Source of the DNA: Pseudomonas yamanorum
GTDB lineage: Bacteria; Pseudomonadota; Gammaproteobacteria; Pseudomonadales; Pseudomonadaceae
DNA length: 64,000 nucleotides
Direction: 5' to 3'
Assembly (NCBI RefSeq): GCF_900105735.1
Contig: NZ_LT629793.1
Span: 6,262,001-6,326,000, forward strand
Below the pieces are notes generated by a model, which was not told where the DNA came from, made no database searches, and saw only the letters and a list, made by a program, of their open reading frames with translations. Both the position numbers and the translations under genes were made by a program. Below are positions 44,944-54,989 of this stretch, in pieces (position 1 is the first letter of the stretch; every line of letters starts with the position of its first letter).

Positions 44944-45966
44944 TCATGAGCGTGGGTCGAAGGCGTCACGCAACGCCTCGCCGATAAACACCAGCAACGA
45001 CAGAATCAGCGCCAGGGTGAAAAATGCAGTCAGCCCCAGCCATGGCGCTTGCAGGTTCTGCTTGCCCTGGGCGATCAGCTCGCCCAGTGACGCGCTGCCG
45101 GCGGGCATGCCGAAGCCGAGGAAATCCAGGGCGCTCAAGGTAGAAATCGCCCCGGTCAAAATGAACGGCAAGTAGCTGAGGGTGGCGGTCATTGCGTTCG
45201 GCAGGATATGCCGGCGGATGATCTTGCCGTCCCCCAGCCCCAGCGCCCGCGCAGCCTTGACGTACTCCAGGTTGCGCCCCCGCAGGAACTCGGCGCGCAC
45301 CACGTCCACCAGGGCCAGCCACGAAAACAGCGCCATGATCCCCAGCAACCACCAGAAATTCGGCTCGACAAACCCCGACAGGATGATCAGCAAATACAGC
45401 ACCGGCAGGCCGGACCACACTTCCAATATTCGTTGCCCGAGCAAGTCGACCCAGCCGCCGTAGTAACCCTGCAACGCCCCGGCGGCGATGCCGATGGCGG
45501 CGCTGATGGCGGTGAGGGCCAGGGCAAACAGGATCGATACCCGTGCACCGAAGATCACCCGCGCCAGTACGTCGCGGGATTGGTCGTCGGTGCCCAGCCA
45601 GTTCACGCTCGATGGCGGGCTGGGGGCAGGGCGGGTCAGTTCGTAGTTGGGGGTGTCGTCGCTGAACGGGATCGGCGGGAACAGCATCCAGCCGCCGTCC
45701 TTCTTGATCAGGTTCTGCACGTATTCACTGCGGTAGTCCGCCTGGAACGGCAGTTGCCCGCCGAACTCCTGCTCGGTGTAGCGCTTGAATACCGGGAAAT
45801 ACAGTTCGTTCTGGTAGCTGAGCACCAAGGGTTTGTCATTGGCGATCAACTCGCCGCCGAGGGTCAGGATAAACAGGCCGATAAACAGCCACAGCGACCA
45901 CCAGCCGCGACGGTTTTTCTTGAAGCGTTCAAAGCGCCGGCGGGCCACGGGAGAGAGCTTGATCAT
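44944..45966 (-). CDS. yejE: Peptide ABC transporter permease (YejE-like)
   Basis: A 340-residue DppC-type permease with an N-terminal membrane segment, a large periplasmic part (about residues 40-130) and the permease domain with the EAA-loop VRAEFLRGRNLEYVKAARALG. The long periplasmic insert is typical of YejE. The ATG at 45966 overlaps the yejB stop. Confidence 0.92.
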   Translation of the reverse strand: MIKLSPVARRRFERFKKNRRGWWSLWLFIGLFILTLGGELIANDKPLVLSYQNELYFPVFKRYTEQEFGGQLPFQADYRSEYVQNLIKKDGGWMLFPPIPFSDDTPNYELTRPAPSPPSSVNWLGTDDQSRDVLARVIFGARVSILFALALTAISAAIGIAAGALQGYYGGWVDLLGQRILEVWSGLPVLYLLIILSGFVEPNFWWLLGIMALFSWLALVDVVRAEFLRGRNLEYVKAARALGLGDGKIIRRHILPNAMTATLSYLPFILTGAISTLSALDFLGFGMPAGSASLGELIAQGKQNLQAPWLGLTAFFTLALILSLLVFIGEALRDAFDPRS

Positions 45967-47027
45967 CAGGCGTTCCTCGCGGCGAAGTCGATACGCGGGT
46001 CCACCAGGGTGTAGCAAAGGTCACCGATGAGTTTTATCAAAAGGCCAAACAGCGTGAAGATAAACAACGAGCCGAACACCACCGGATAGTCCCGTGAAAC
46101 CGCCGCTTCGTAGCTCATGCGGCCCAGGCCATCGAGGGAGAAAATCACCTCGATCAGCAGCGAACCGGCAAAGAACACCGCGATAAACGCCTGGGGAATC
46201 CCCGAAATCACCAACAGCATGGCATTGCGGAACACATGCCCGTAAAGCACCCGGCGTTCACTCAAGCCTTTGGCTCGGGCGGTGACCACGTACTGGCGGG
46301 TGATTTCATTGAGGAACGAGTTTTTGGTGAGGATGGTCAAGGTGGCGAAACCGCCGATCACCAGGGCGCTGACCGGCAGTACCAGGTGCCAGAAGTAATC
46401 GGCGATCTTGCCGACGGTGCTCAACTGGTCGAAGTTTTCCGAGACCAGTCCGCGCACCGGGAACCAGTTCAGCGAAGTGCCGCCGGCGAAGACCACGATC
46501 AGGAACATCGCAAACAGAAACGCCGGCATCGCATACCCAATCACGATCGCGGTGCTGCTCCACACATCGAAACTGCTGCCATGGCGCACCGCCTTGCGAA
46601 TCCCCAGCGGGATCGACACCAGGTAGGTGATCAAGGTGGCCCACAGGCCGAGGGAAATGGTCACCGGCATCTTTTCCAGGATCAGGTCGGTCACGCTTTT
46701 GCCGCGGAAGAAACTGTTGCCGAAATCCAGTTGGGCGTAGCTCTTGAGCATCAGCCACAGGCGTTCCGGCGCGGGCTTGTCGAAGCCGTATTGTTTTTCG
46801 ATGTCCTTGATCAGTTTCGGGTCCAGGCCACGGCTGGCCCGTGAGCCGCTGCTGAGGCTTTCGGCAGACGAGCCGCCGACGCCACCGCCACCGATGCCTT
46901 GCAGGTGGGCAATGGCCTGTTCCACCGGCCCGCCGGGCGCGGCCTGCACGATAACGAAGTTCACCAGCAGGATAATCACCAGGGTGGGAATGATCAGCAG
47001 CAAGCGCCGCACGATATAGGCAAGCAT
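45966..47027 (-). CDS. yejB: Peptide ABC transporter permease (YejB-like)
   Basis: A 353-residue DppB-type permease starting [19 protein letters not shown] Gly/Ser-rich, probably flexible periplasmic stretch (about residues 44-68, [12 protein letters not shown]) is followed by the permease domain with a C-terminal EAA-like region ([19 protein letters not shown]). Starts and stops overlap on both sides (yejA by 1 base, yejE by 1 base). Confidence 0.92.
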   Translation of the reverse strand: MLAYIVRRLLLIIPTLVIILLVNFVIVQAAPGGPVEQAIAHLQGIGGGGVGGSSAESLSSGSRASRGLDPKLIKDIEKQYGFDKPAPERLWLMLKSYAQLDFGNSFFRGKSVTDLILEKMPVTISLGLWATLITYLVSIPLGIRKAVRHGSSFDVWSSTAIVIGYAMPAFLFAMFLIVVFAGGTSLNWFPVRGLVSENFDQLSTVGKIADYFWHLVLPVSALVIGGFATLTILTKNSFLNEITRQYVVTARAKGLSERRVLYGHVFRNAMLLVISGIPQAFIAVFFAGSLLIEVIFSLDGLGRMSYEAAVSRDYPVVFGSLFIFTLFGLLIKLIGDLCYTLVDPRIDFAARNA

Positions 47028-48886
47028 CAGTGGGCTCCCGGGCGTTTGGTCAGTTCGGCTTTCATCTGTTCATTGGTCAGCGGCGTGGGGCTGATTTCCC
47101 ACCAGGTTTCCAGGGCCTCATCGGTCTTGGCTTCCACGGCTGGGCGGCCGAAGCGGTTCCACCACGCGGCGGAGGTGCCCGGCGGGTAGTAGTTGGGAAT
47201 CCACAGGTAATTCCATTGCAGCACGCGGTCCAGGGCGTGGGCGTAACTGAGCATCTGCGACTGGGTGTTGGCCTTGACCAGGCCGTTGATCAGGCTGTCC
47301 ACGGCTGGGTCCTTGAGGACCATGTAGTTGTTGGCGCCGGTATCAAACGCGGCGGCCGAGCCAAAGTAGTTGTACAACTCCATCCCCGGCGAGGTGGTGA
47401 CCGGGAAACCGGTGACGATCATGTCGTAATCCCGGGCCATCAGGCGGTTGACGTATTGCGAGGAGTCGATACGGCGGATATTGAGGGTGATGCCGATCTG
47501 CGCCAGGTTGCGTTTATACGGCAACAACAGGCGCTCAAGGCCGTTCTGGGCGTTGAGGAAGGTGAACTCCAGCGGCTCTCCTTCGGCATTTACCAGTTTG
47601 TCGCCGTCGGGTTTCCAGCCAGCCTGTTCCAGCAGGGCCAGGGCTTGCAGTTGCTTGTCGCGGATCATCCCGGTGCCGTCAGTGGTGGGGGCCTTGAACA
47701 CCTGGGTGAAGACTTCGTCGGGAATCTGCCCGCGCAAAGGTTCCAGAATCGCCAGTTCCTGGGCATCCGGCAGTTGAGTCGCCGCCAGCGGGCTATTGGA
47801 GAAGAAGCTTTGCTGGCGGATGTACATGTTGCGCATCATCTGCCGGTTGGCCCACTCGAAGTCCCACAGCATGGCCAGGGCCTGGCGCACGCGGCGGTCC
47901 TTGAACATTGGCTTTTGCACGTTGAACACGTAACCCTGGGCAGGTTGCGGCGCCTCCTTGGCCAGGTGCGCGCGCTGCAGGCGACCATCGTCGAGGGCCG
48001 GGCCGTTGTAGCCGATGGAGTAGCCGGTGGCAGAGAATTCGCGGTTGAAGTCGTAGGCTCCGCCCCGCAGGACCTGGCGCGCCACTTCGGTGTCGCCGAA
48101 GTATTCCAGGCTCAAGTGATCGAAGTTGTACAAGCCACGGCTGATGGGCAGGTCCTTGCCCCACCAGTTCGGGTCACGCTTGAAGGTGATGGTGTTGCCG
48201 GCATCCACCTTGCTGATGGTGTAGGGGCCGCTGCCGAGGGGAATCTCGTAGCCGCCGCCGTCGGCAAAGTTGCGGGTCTTCCACCAATGCTCGGGGAATA
48301 CCGGCAGGGTGGCGACATCCAGGGGCAGGGTGCGGTTTTCGTTGCTGGAGAAGTCGAAGCGCACCTGGCGCGGGCCTTCGACTTCGACGTGTTTGACGTC
48401 GGCGAACAGCGTGCGGTAGCGCAGGCTGCCCTGGGTCATCAGCAGGTCGAAGGTGTAGCGCACGTCTTCGGCGGTGATCGGCTGGCCATCGGCGAAACGG
48501 GCCTTGGGGTTCAGGTAAAAACGCAGGGACAGACCATCGTCTGACCGCTCCAGCTTTTCCGCCACCAGGCCGTAGACCGTGTAGGGCTCATCCAGGGAAC
48601 GCTGGGCCAGGGGCGAATACAGCCAACCGTCGACCTGGCTGACGCCGATGCCTTTGTCGCCATAGGGCAATACATGGTCGTAGCGCCCGATTTCGATCGC
48701 TGAACGCCGCAAGCTGCCGCCCTTGGGGGCATTGGGGTTGGCGTAGTCGAAATGGGTGAACCCGGGTTGGTATTTGGCCGGTTCGCCGTACACGGTCAGT
48801 GCCGATTGCGGCGCAGCGATCACGGCGGTGCTGGCCAGCAATAGGGCCAGGGTGGAGCAAAGCAGGGTAGAAAAAGCGACTCGCAT
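47027..48886 (-). CDS. yejA: Extracellular peptide-binding protein (YejA-like)
   Basis: A 619-residue periplasmic solute-binding protein of family 5 (SBP_bac_5): signal peptide residues 1-25 (cleavage after VIA/AAP), then [20 protein letters not shown] and [20 protein letters not shown] typical of YejA. It delivers oligopeptides to YejBEF. It is the first gene of the operon, and its promoter must lie in 48887-48975. Confidence 0.92.
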   Translation of the reverse strand: MRVAFSTLLCSTLALLLASTAVIAAPQSALTVYGEPAKYQPGFTHFDYANPNAPKGGSLRRSAIEIGRYDHVLPYGDKGIGVSQVDGWLYSPLAQRSLDEPYTVYGLVAEKLERSDDGLSLRFYLNPKARFADGQPITAEDVRYTFDLLMTQGSLRYRTLFADVKHVEVEGPRQVRFDFSSNENRTLPLDVATLPVFPEHWWKTRNFADGGGYEIPLGSGPYTISKVDAGNTITFKRDPNWWGKDLPISRGLYNFDHLSLEYFGDTEVARQVLRGGAYDFNREFSATGYSIGYNGPALDDGRLQRAHLAKEAPQPAQGYVFNVQKPMFKDRRVRQALAMLWDFEWANRQMMRNMYIRQQSFFSNSPLAATQLPDAQELAILEPLRGQIPDEVFTQVFKAPTTDGTGMIRDKQLQALALLEQAGWKPDGDKLVNAEGEPLEFTFLNAQNGLERLLLPYKRNLAQIGITLNIRRIDSSQYVNRLMARDYDMIVTGFPVTTSPGMELYNYFGSAAAFDTGANNYMVLKDPAVDSLINGLVKANTQSQMLSYAHALDRVLQWNYLWIPNYYPPGTSAAWWNRFGRPAVEAKTDEALETWWEISPTPLTNEQMKAELTKRPGAH

Positions 48887-48977
48887 TATCAGCCTTGGGC
48901 GCCGGGTGAAGAGGTAAGGGGATTTGTACGCTATGCGCGTACGCCTCGCCAGTCTTCACACTGTCACAGATGCACAA

Positions 48978-48999
48978 CGGCCCACCAAAAGGCGGGCCG
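48978..48999. terminator. Hairpin terminator after the small parvulin gene
   Basis: GGCCCaCC and GGcGGGCC pair around an AAAA loop. On the minus strand the stem is preceded by an A-run; on the plus strand it is followed by CTGTTTT. It lies just beyond the stop of the leftward ppiC-type gene and before the yejA promoter, so it separates the two transcripts. Confidence 0.55.
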
Positions 49000-49026
49000 C
49001 TGTTTTAAACATAGGTGCGGACTGGA

Positions 49027-49308
49027 TCAGTCCTGACGGCTGGTCACTTCCAGCAGGTGATAACCGAACTGGGTTTTCACTGGGCCTTGCACGGTGTTGA
49101 CCGGGGCGCTGAATACGACGGTATCGAATTCTTTAACCATTTGGCCCGGGCCGAACGAGCCCAGGTCGCCGCCTTGACGGCTGGACGGGCAGGACGAGTT
49201 GGCTTTGGCAACTTCGGCGAAATCAGCGCCGCCTTCGATCTGTGCTTTCAGTTCGTTGCACTTGTCTTCGGTGGCAACCAGGATGTGACGGGCGGTGGCT
49301 TTGGCCAT
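49027..49308 (-). CDS. ppiC: Small parvulin peptidyl-prolyl cis-trans isomerase (PpiC-like)
   Basis: A 93-residue cytoplasmic parvulin: AKATARHILVATEDKCNEL at the start, ANSSCPSSRQGGDLGSFGPG in the active-site region and GYHLLEVTSRQD at the end. It is closer in pattern to E. coli PpiC than the paralogue at 34404-34679. The start at 49308 has AAGGAG about 9 bases upstream; the frame is open further but without a site. Confidence 0.92.
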   Translation of the reverse strand: MAKATARHILVATEDKCNELKAQIEGGADFAEVAKANSSCPSSRQGGDLGSFGPGQMVKEFDTVVFSAPVNTVQGPVKTQFGYHLLEVTSRQD

Positions 49309-49427
49309 GAGGGATAACTCCTTGGGTAAAAACGGTGAGCGTACCGGATTCAGGTGGTTATTTCCTGGCAAAGTTCCCCAAGAATGAACCGTAGCCTCAC
49401 GAGCGCCGCGCCCGGGGGGATGGTGGG

Positions 49428-50288
49428 TCAGGTGTGGCGGGCCATTACGCCGCTGTGGGTCAGCCAATCGATAAACAGCGCAAACAGCTCCGCCTGGGAG
49501 TTGATTTCAAGCTTGGTATACAAATGCTTGCGGTGCATGCGCACGGTTTCCGGGGAAATGCCCAGCACCTGCGCGGTGGATTTCACCGAGTGCCCCCGCA
49601 GGATCAGGTGGGCGATCTCCCGTTCGCGCACGGTCAATACGCCGCTGCCAAAATGCATGAACGCCGCTTCAATCTGCTGATGCACCTGGGTCTGGGTGAA
49701 AGCCTCGTCGCTGATCACCTTGCACAGCCCGCCCGTGGTGCCGAAGCGCCGCAGCAGTTCACGCACGATGGGGTGGGCGGTTCGTTGCAGCGCCAGTTGT
49801 TCATCGCTGAACTGGCCGGCACTCAGCCCCTGGAACATGCACAGGGAAATCTTGCTGTTGGGGCACAGGTCAACGATGTAGTAGCTCTCCTGGGCGCCGC
49901 CGCTGCGCAGGTAGTAGGTCTTGTAGTACTCGCTGTTGAAGAAATCGTCCGGCGCGATTTGCGCCAGGTGGTAGAAACCTTCGGCCAGGCCCTTGTCTAC
50001 GGCGAGACAGAACGGGTCCAGCAGGTAGCCCCGGGAAAAGTAGCGGTTGATGATTTCTTCATAGTGCGGCCGGGGGATGCCTTGCTGGTAGAGCAAGTGC
50101 GGCGCCTGGCCCTGGCGCTCCAGGCTGATCATCATCGATTCGATAGGGGTCAGCGCACTGAGGGCGCAGGCCAGGTGTTCAAGGAAGGTCGCTTCGTCGA
50201 CGTTGGCGAAGGCGTGGGCCAGCGCGCTGTTCCAGGCTTCAAGCACCTGGAAGGACGGGGCAGGGCAGTGATCGGCGTTCTGGCTCAT
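49428..50288 (-). CDS. LuxR-family transcriptional regulator
   Basis: A 286-residue regulator with a C-terminal LuxR HTH (about residues 215-275; LTVREREIAHLILRGHSVKS, ETVRMHRKHLYTKL) and an N-terminal region of about 200 residues with no receiver or acyl-homoserine lactone-binding motif that I recognise. It follows the class III aminotransferase gene, separated by a hairpin, and with it and the polyamine-type binding protein forms a leftward group it probably regulates. The start at 50288 is the first ATG after the hairpin. Confidence 0.85.
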   Translation of the reverse strand: MSQNADHCPAPSFQVLEAWNSALAHAFANVDEATFLEHLACALSALTPIESMMISLERQGQAPHLLYQQGIPRPHYEEIINRYFSRGYLLDPFCLAVDKGLAEGFYHLAQIAPDDFFNSEYYKTYYLRSGGAQESYYIVDLCPNSKISLCMFQGLSAGQFSDEQLALQRTAHPIVRELLRRFGTTGGLCKVISDEAFTQTQVHQQIEAAFMHFGSGVLTVREREIAHLILRGHSVKSTAQVLGISPETVRMHRKHLYTKLEINSQAELFALFIDWLTHSGVMARHT

Positions 50289-50313
50289 GCCGGCCAGTCT
50301 ACCCGCCGGCCAG

Positions 50314-50336
50314 GGCCCCGGCAAAAGCACCGGGGC
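50314..50336 (-). terminator. GC-rich hairpin between aminotransferase and luxR-type genes
   Basis: GCCCCGG and CCGGGGC form a 7-bp perfect stem with a 9-base loop containing AAAA, 9 bases after the aminotransferase stop. No T-run follows, so it may attenuate rather than stop transcription into the regulator gene. Confidence 0.5.
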
Positions 50337-50344
50337 GCCCAGGC

Positions 50345-51763
50345 TCATCGGCCTTGATACTCGCCGCTTTGGCGCAGCTCTTCGGCGGTGTCGAGGATGC
50401 ACTGGCGCAGGATCTCCACCACTTCATCCACTTGTGCATGGGTGATAATCAGCGGCGGCGACATCACATTCAGGTGGCCGATGGGCCGTACCAGCAAGCC
50501 TCTGGCCTGGGCCCGCAGGTGGATCTTCTCGCCGATGTTCACCGCGTCCGGCAGCAGCGCCTTGGTGTGTTTGTCGGCGACAAACTCAATGCAGGCCATC
50601 AAGCGCTGGCAGCGTACGTCGCCCACCAACGGCAGGCTGGCCAGGGTTTGCAGGCGCTGTTCGAGGTACACGCCGACATCCTCGACATGAGCCAGCAGGT
50701 TTTCCCGCTCGATGATCTCGATGTTCTTCAGTGCCGCCACGCAACTCACCGGATGACCGCTGTAAGTGAAGCCATGGGTAAAGCAACGGCCCTTGCCCGG
50801 CTCGCCGATCACTTGCCAGATGCGGTCCGAGAAAATACACGCGCCCAACGGCAGGTAGCCGGAAGTCAGGCCCTTGGCGGTGGTGATGATGTCCGGCTGC
50901 ATGTCGAACACCTCCTGGGAGGCGAAGAATTTTCCCAGCCGGCCGAAGGACGTCACCACTTCATCCGCCACGTACAGCAGGTCGTAGCGTTGGCAGATTT
51001 CCCACATGCGCCGGTGATAACCCTTCGGCGGAATGATCACGCCGCCCGAGCCCATGATCGGTTCGGCAAAGAACGCGGCCACCTTGTCGGCGCCGATAGT
51101 CAGGATTTTGTCTTCGAACTCATCCACCAGGAAGTCGAGGAACTGCGCTTCGCTCATGCCCTCCGGCGCCCGGTAGTAGTTGGGGCAGGAGATGTGGTGG
51201 AACAGGTCGCTCATGAAGTCGAATTCCGGCGCGCGGTCGGCGGCCTTGTTGCCGATGGACATCGTGAGGAATGTCGAGCCGTGGTACGCACTGAAGCGCG
51301 AGATGATGTGTTTCTTCGCATGCTTGCCGCGGCTGTTCTGATAGAACTGCACCAGACGATAGGCGGTATCGACAGCCGTGGAACCGCCGGTGGTCAGGAA
51401 CACATGGTCGAGGTCGCCGGGGGCCAGGCTGGCGAGCTTGGCGCACAGTTCGATGGCGGTGACGTTGGCCATGTCGCAGAACGGGTTGGAGTAGGCCAAC
51501 TGGCGCACCTGATTGGCGATGGCGTCGGCCATTTCCTCGCGGCCCAGGCCGATATTCGTGCACCACATGCCGCCGACGGCATCCAGGTAACGGTTGCCGG
51601 CGGTGTCGTAGATGTAGGCGCCGTCACCGGCCGCGATGTTCAGCGAGCCTTGCTCACGGTGCTCATCGAACATATGGAAGCCGTGCATGTAATGGGCCTT
51701 GTCGGCGGCGTCCAGTTGCTCGTGGTCGAACTGGGCGAAAAAAGCAGGATTTGGCAGGGTCAT
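50345..51763 (-). CDS. Class III (omega-amino acid/polyamine:pyruvate type) aminotransferase
   Basis: A 472-residue fold-type I PLP aminotransferase: AGNRYLDAVGGMWCTNIGLG, the substrate-phosphate loop GGSTAVDTAYRL, DEVVTSFGRLGK, and the PLP lysine in TTAKGLTSGYLPLGA. The MWC-N motif and length match putrescine/beta-alanine:pyruvate aminotransferases (SpuC-like group). It starts 25 bases after the polyamine-type binding protein gene stop (AAGG site), so uptake and transamination of a polyamine or omega-amino acid are linked. The exact amine donor is not readable from sequence. Confidence 0.88.
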   Translation of the reverse strand: MTLPNPAFFAQFDHEQLDAADKAHYMHGFHMFDEHREQGSLNIAAGDGAYIYDTAGNRYLDAVGGMWCTNIGLGREEMADAIANQVRQLAYSNPFCDMANVTAIELCAKLASLAPGDLDHVFLTTGGSTAVDTAYRLVQFYQNSRGKHAKKHIISRFSAYHGSTFLTMSIGNKAADRAPEFDFMSDLFHHISCPNYYRAPEGMSEAQFLDFLVDEFEDKILTIGADKVAAFFAEPIMGSGGVIIPPKGYHRRMWEICQRYDLLYVADEVVTSFGRLGKFFASQEVFDMQPDIITTAKGLTSGYLPLGACIFSDRIWQVIGEPGKGRCFTHGFTYSGHPVSCVAALKNIEIIERENLLAHVEDVGVYLEQRLQTLASLPLVGDVRCQRLMACIEFVADKHTKALLPDAVNIGEKIHLRAQARGLLVRPIGHLNVMSPPLIITHAQVDEVVEILRQCILDTAEELRQSGEYQGR

Positions 51764-51788
51764 GGCATTTACCTTCAATGGCTGGGTT

Positions 51789-52889
51789 TCACTTGCCGGT
51801 CTTCACGGCGTTCCAGGTACGGGTGATCAGGCGCACGGCGGCTTGGGACTGGCTTTTCTGGGTGAACAAGCGCTGCATCGTCGCCGCGTCCGGGTAGATG
51901 GCCGGGTTGTCGCGTATGTCCGCATTTACAAAGGGCTTGGACGCCAGGTTGCTGTTGGCGTAGTGAATGGTGTTGCTGACGCCGGCGATGACTTCCGGTT
52001 GCAGGAGGAATTCGATGAACTTGTGGGCATTCGCCACATGGGGCGCGTCGGTCGGGATGTAGAAGTTATCGAACCAGATCAGCGAGCCTTCCTTGGGGAT
52101 GAAGTAACCCAGGTTGACCTTGGCCCCGGCTTCCGCGGCCCGGGCCTGTGAAGTGGCGTAGTCGCCGGACCAGGTCGTGGCCATGCACAACTCGCCGTTG
52201 GCCAGGCCGTTGATAAAGCCGCTGGAATCGAATTTGCGGATGTACGGGCGTACGGCCATCAGTACATCCTGGGCGGCCTTGAGGTCTTTGGGCGCCACAC
52301 TGTTGGGGTCCAGGCCGAGATAGGTCAGGGCCAGCGGGATCATGTCGGTAGGGGAGTCCATGAAGGTGATGCCGCAGTCGGCAAAGCGCGAAACGATCTT
52401 GGGGTCGAAGATCATCGCCAGGGAGCCGATAGGCGCATCCGGCATGCGTTCCTTGATCTTGTCGATGTTGTAGGTCACGCCGTTGCTGCCCCAGGTGTAG
52501 GGCGCCGAATAGGTCACGCCCGGATCATGGGTTTCCAGGCTTTTCAGCACCTGAGGGTCGAGGTTGTTCCAGTCGGGCAACAGCGTTTTGTTGAGGGGCT
52601 GGAAGGCCTTGGCCTTGATCAGCAGCGGCACCAGGGACGCGTTGAGCACCACCAGGTCATAACCCGAGCGCCCGGAGAGCAGCTTGCCCTGCACGGTTTC
52701 GTAGGAGTCGTAGGTGTCGTAGATCACCTTGATGCCGCTGGCTTTCTCGAAGTCGGTGAGGGTGTGTTCCCCGATGTAATCGGCCCAGTTGTAGATGCGC
52801 AAGGTGTTGTCCGGGTCGTCAGCGGCCTGGCTGAGGGACGTGGATGCAAGCAAGACAGCGCTGAACAGGGCGATAACGGCTTTATGCAT
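51789..52889 (-). CDS. Polyamine-type ABC transporter substrate-binding protein, no permease nearby
   Basis: A 366-residue periplasmic protein with a signal peptide (residues 1-22, cleavage after SQA) and the PotD/PotF fold: LRIYNWADYIGEHTLTDFEK, GYDLVVLNASLVP, YTWGSNGVTYNIDKI and SNLASKPFVNADIR. The Trp/Tyr residues in YNWADYIG and TTWSGDYA are in the aromatic box that holds putrescine or spermidine. No potGHI-type genes are adjacent, so it would use a transporter encoded elsewhere or act as a sensor partner for the LuxR-controlled group. Confidence 0.88.
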   Translation of the reverse strand: MHKAVIALFSAVLLASTSLSQAADDPDNTLRIYNWADYIGEHTLTDFEKASGIKVIYDTYDSYETVQGKLLSGRSGYDLVVLNASLVPLLIKAKAFQPLNKTLLPDWNNLDPQVLKSLETHDPGVTYSAPYTWGSNGVTYNIDKIKERMPDAPIGSLAMIFDPKIVSRFADCGITFMDSPTDMIPLALTYLGLDPNSVAPKDLKAAQDVLMAVRPYIRKFDSSGFINGLANGELCMATTWSGDYATSQARAAEAGAKVNLGYFIPKEGSLIWFDNFYIPTDAPHVANAHKFIEFLLQPEVIAGVSNTIHYANSNLASKPFVNADIRDNPAIYPDAATMQRLFTQKSQSQAAVRLITRTWNAVKTGK

Positions 52890-52993
52890 GGTGGACCCAC
52901 CTTGAAATTGTGCTTGTTGTCAGGCCGAGGGGCTGATTGCACTTTCAGGCAGGTGGTGGGTGGGGCGCCATACCCCGTTCGGGTAGGAGGCGG

Positions 52994-53488
52994 TCAGGGC
53001 AGTACGATGTAGTCGTTTCGCGTGACGACCGGGCGGTGAACGCCCTGTTCCAGGTGGATATAGCGTCCGTCTACCAGGTCGATGGGCAGGCAGTCGTCGA
53101 TATCCAGCACACCGTCGGTATGGGGTTGGGTCCAGTGGGTGAGCATCTGCCGTTTGCCTTGGGCCGCGGCTTCCCTGGCCGTGCGCGCAACCACCAACAG
53201 GTAGTGGTGGGCTTCGCCAAAGATGTTCGATTCATAACCGCCCAGGTTGATGAAGTACAGGCGCGGCGCACCGGCGTTAGGTGCCAGGTGGCTGAGGTGG
53301 ACTTTCCAGCCGTCGACGCCGTCCACCGTCATCCAGGAATCGATATGCACACCTTTCTGGCTGCCAAACCAGCCCTCGCGCAGTTGCGGGTAGGCGGCTT
53401 CCAGGGTGTCGGCCACGGCGAATACCACATCATGCACTTCGATTTTCGCCCGGGGGTGCTTGCCCCCAAGCATGACCACAAACAGCAT
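52994..53488 (-). CDS. DUF1543 domain-containing protein
   Basis: A 164-residue cytoplasmic protein of the DUF1543 family, recognised by MLFVVMLGGKHPRAKIEVHD at the start (first strand plus GG-x-H motif) and a duplicated second half (LYFINLGGYESNIFGEAHHY). Function unknown. It is divergent from the aldo/keto reductase gene and upstream of the polyamine-type binding protein gene in the leftward direction, separated by about 104 bases. Confidence 0.8.
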   Translation of the reverse strand: MLFVVMLGGKHPRAKIEVHDVVFAVADTLEAAYPQLREGWFGSQKGVHIDSWMTVDGVDGWKVHLSHLAPNAGAPRLYFINLGGYESNIFGEAHHYLLVVARTAREAAAQGKRQMLTHWTQPHTDGVLDIDDCLPIDLVDGRYIHLEQGVHRPVVTRNDYIVLP

Positions 53489-53596
53489 TGCGCGCCCTTT
53501 CTATGGCTGGGATGGAAAGGGCCACCATCCTTCGATTGAACCCTTTTGTCCAGTCGGTGCCACACTGTTAATTCGCGAATTCATCAGGAGGTTGTC

Positions 53597-54418
53597 ATGC
53601 GCACCATTGATCTGGCCGGCGTTCCCGTCCCTGTCATCGGCCAGGGGACCTGGCGCATGGGCGAACACCCCGGTCAACGCAGCGCCGAAGTGGCGGCGTT
53701 GCAACTGGGCATTGATGAGGGCATGACCCTGATCGATACCGCTGAAATGTATGGCGAAGGCGGCGCCGAAGAAGTCGTCGGCGAAGCGATTCGCGGTAAA
53801 CGTGACCAGGTGTTCCTGGTCAGCAAGGTGTACCCGCACAATGCCAGCCGTAAAGGTGTTCCACAGGCATGTGAGGCCAGCCTCCAGCGCCTGGGCACCG
53901 ACTACATCGACCTGTATCTGCTGCATTGGCGTGGGCAATACCCCCTTGAAGAAACGGTGGAAGCCTTCGAACGCTTGCGTGAGGCGGGCAAGATCGGTCG
54001 TTGGGGCGTGTCCAACTTTGATGTGGCCGACCTGCAGGAACTGGCGTCCCCGGCCTGCGCCACCAATCAGGTGCTCTACAACATTGAAGAGCGCGGTATC
54101 GAATTCGACCTGCTGCCGTGGTGGCAGCAACATAATTTGCCATTGATGGCCTACTGTCCCATCGCCCAGGGTGGCGAGCTGTTGGCCAGCCCGACCCTCA
54201 AGCAAATTGCCCGTCGACACGAGGTCACACCCGCCCAGGTTTCCCTGGCCTGGGTCTTGCGCCAGGACGGTGTGATCGCCATTCCCAAAGCTGTGACGCC
54301 CGAGCATATCCGGCTCAATGCCGCAGCGGCAAAGCTGGTGCTGGATGAGCACGACTTGGATGCGATTGATCGGGTTTTTGGTGCGCCGAAGCGCAAGCAT
54401 CCGCTGGCGATGGTCTAG
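53597..54418 (+). CDS. Aldo/keto reductase
   Basis: A 273-residue NADPH-dependent reductase with the complete AKR catalytic set Asp47, Tyr52 (DTAEMYG), Lys77 and His110 (LYLLHWRG), and the C-terminal cofactor region IAIPKAVTPEHI. It is close to the DkgB/YeaE-type AKR5 group acting on 2-keto aldehydes and 2,5-diketogluconate. AGGAGG precedes the start. It stands alone, ended by a strong hairpin at 54426-54460. Confidence 0.92.
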   Translation: MRTIDLAGVPVPVIGQGTWRMGEHPGQRSAEVAALQLGIDEGMTLIDTAEMYGEGGAEEVVGEAIRGKRDQVFLVSKVYPHNASRKGVPQACEASLQRLGTDYIDLYLLHWRGQYPLEETVEAFERLREAGKIGRWGVSNFDVADLQELASPACATNQVLYNIEERGIEFDLLPWWQQHNLPLMAYCPIAQGGELLASPTLKQIARRHEVTPAQVSLAWVLRQDGVIAIPKAVTPEHIRLNAAAAKLVLDEHDLDAIDRVFGAPKRKHPLAMV

Positions 54419-54425
54419 TAGCCGA

Positions 54426-54460
54426 CAGAAACGGCGCCATCCATGGCTTTGCCGTTTCTG
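54426..54460. terminator. Bidirectional terminator between the AKR and hcp genes
   Basis: CAGAAACGGC and GCCGTTTCTG form a perfect 10-bp stem around a 15-base loop, followed by TTTC on the plus strand and preceded by GACAGAAA (TTTCTGTC on the minus strand). It sits exactly between the two converging stops. Confidence 0.75.
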
Positions 54461-54473
54461 TTTCGGTGGGTGC

Positions 54474-54989
54474 TTAGCCAGCTACCGGGTTGCGCCAGTC
54501 ATCATGGCCTGAGGTGCCGCATACCTTATGGGTCCAGAGGATTTTCCGGTAAGCGAAATACACATCCTCCAGATGTGTGAAGTGCGAATTGTTCGGGTCC
54601 TGGCAGTTGGGCATCCGTGACTGGATGTCCACCAGAATCGCGTCCTCCAGCTCGATGGTGAAGTAGTGCTCCTGGGTGCCGACTGAAGAGGTGCGGTACC
54701 ACTCAAGGCGGCACTTGACCATTTCCCCGGAGGTCAATGCGTTGAACAGCAGTGGCGAAGACTTATCGAATACCTTGCTGATCATCAGGGGCTTGTGCAC
54801 TCGCTGGCCGGTGGGCTGGCCGGACTGTGGATCACGGGGAATGATCACCTGATGCTGGAACCCCTGCACCAGAATCTGGTTTTCGTGGCCTTCCTGATAG
54901 ATGTTGCCGACCGAGTCCTGGGTGAATGTGCTTGCCGTAATCAAGCCTTGCTTGGTGCCGGTGATGGAGAGATACGCGGGTGTTGGCAT
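54474..54989 (-). CDS. hcp: Type VI secretion tube protein Hcp
   Basis: A 171-residue Hcp of the usual length: PTPAYLSITGTKQGLITAST at the start, then VQGFQHQVIIPRDPQSGQPT and HKPLMISKVFDKSSPLLFNAL, all hallmarks of the family. Hexameric rings stack into the inner tube of the T6SS and are secreted. AAGGAAA precedes the ATG. It is divergent from tssA across a 464-base control region and transcribed away from the main cluster. Confidence 0.95.
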   Translation of the reverse strand: MPTPAYLSITGTKQGLITASTFTQDSVGNIYQEGHENQILVQGFQHQVIIPRDPQSGQPTGQRVHKPLMISKVFDKSSPLLFNALTSGEMVKCRLEWYRTSSVGTQEHYFTIELEDAILVDIQSRMPNCQDPNNSHFTHLEDVYFAYRKILWTHKVCGTSGHDDWRNPVAG

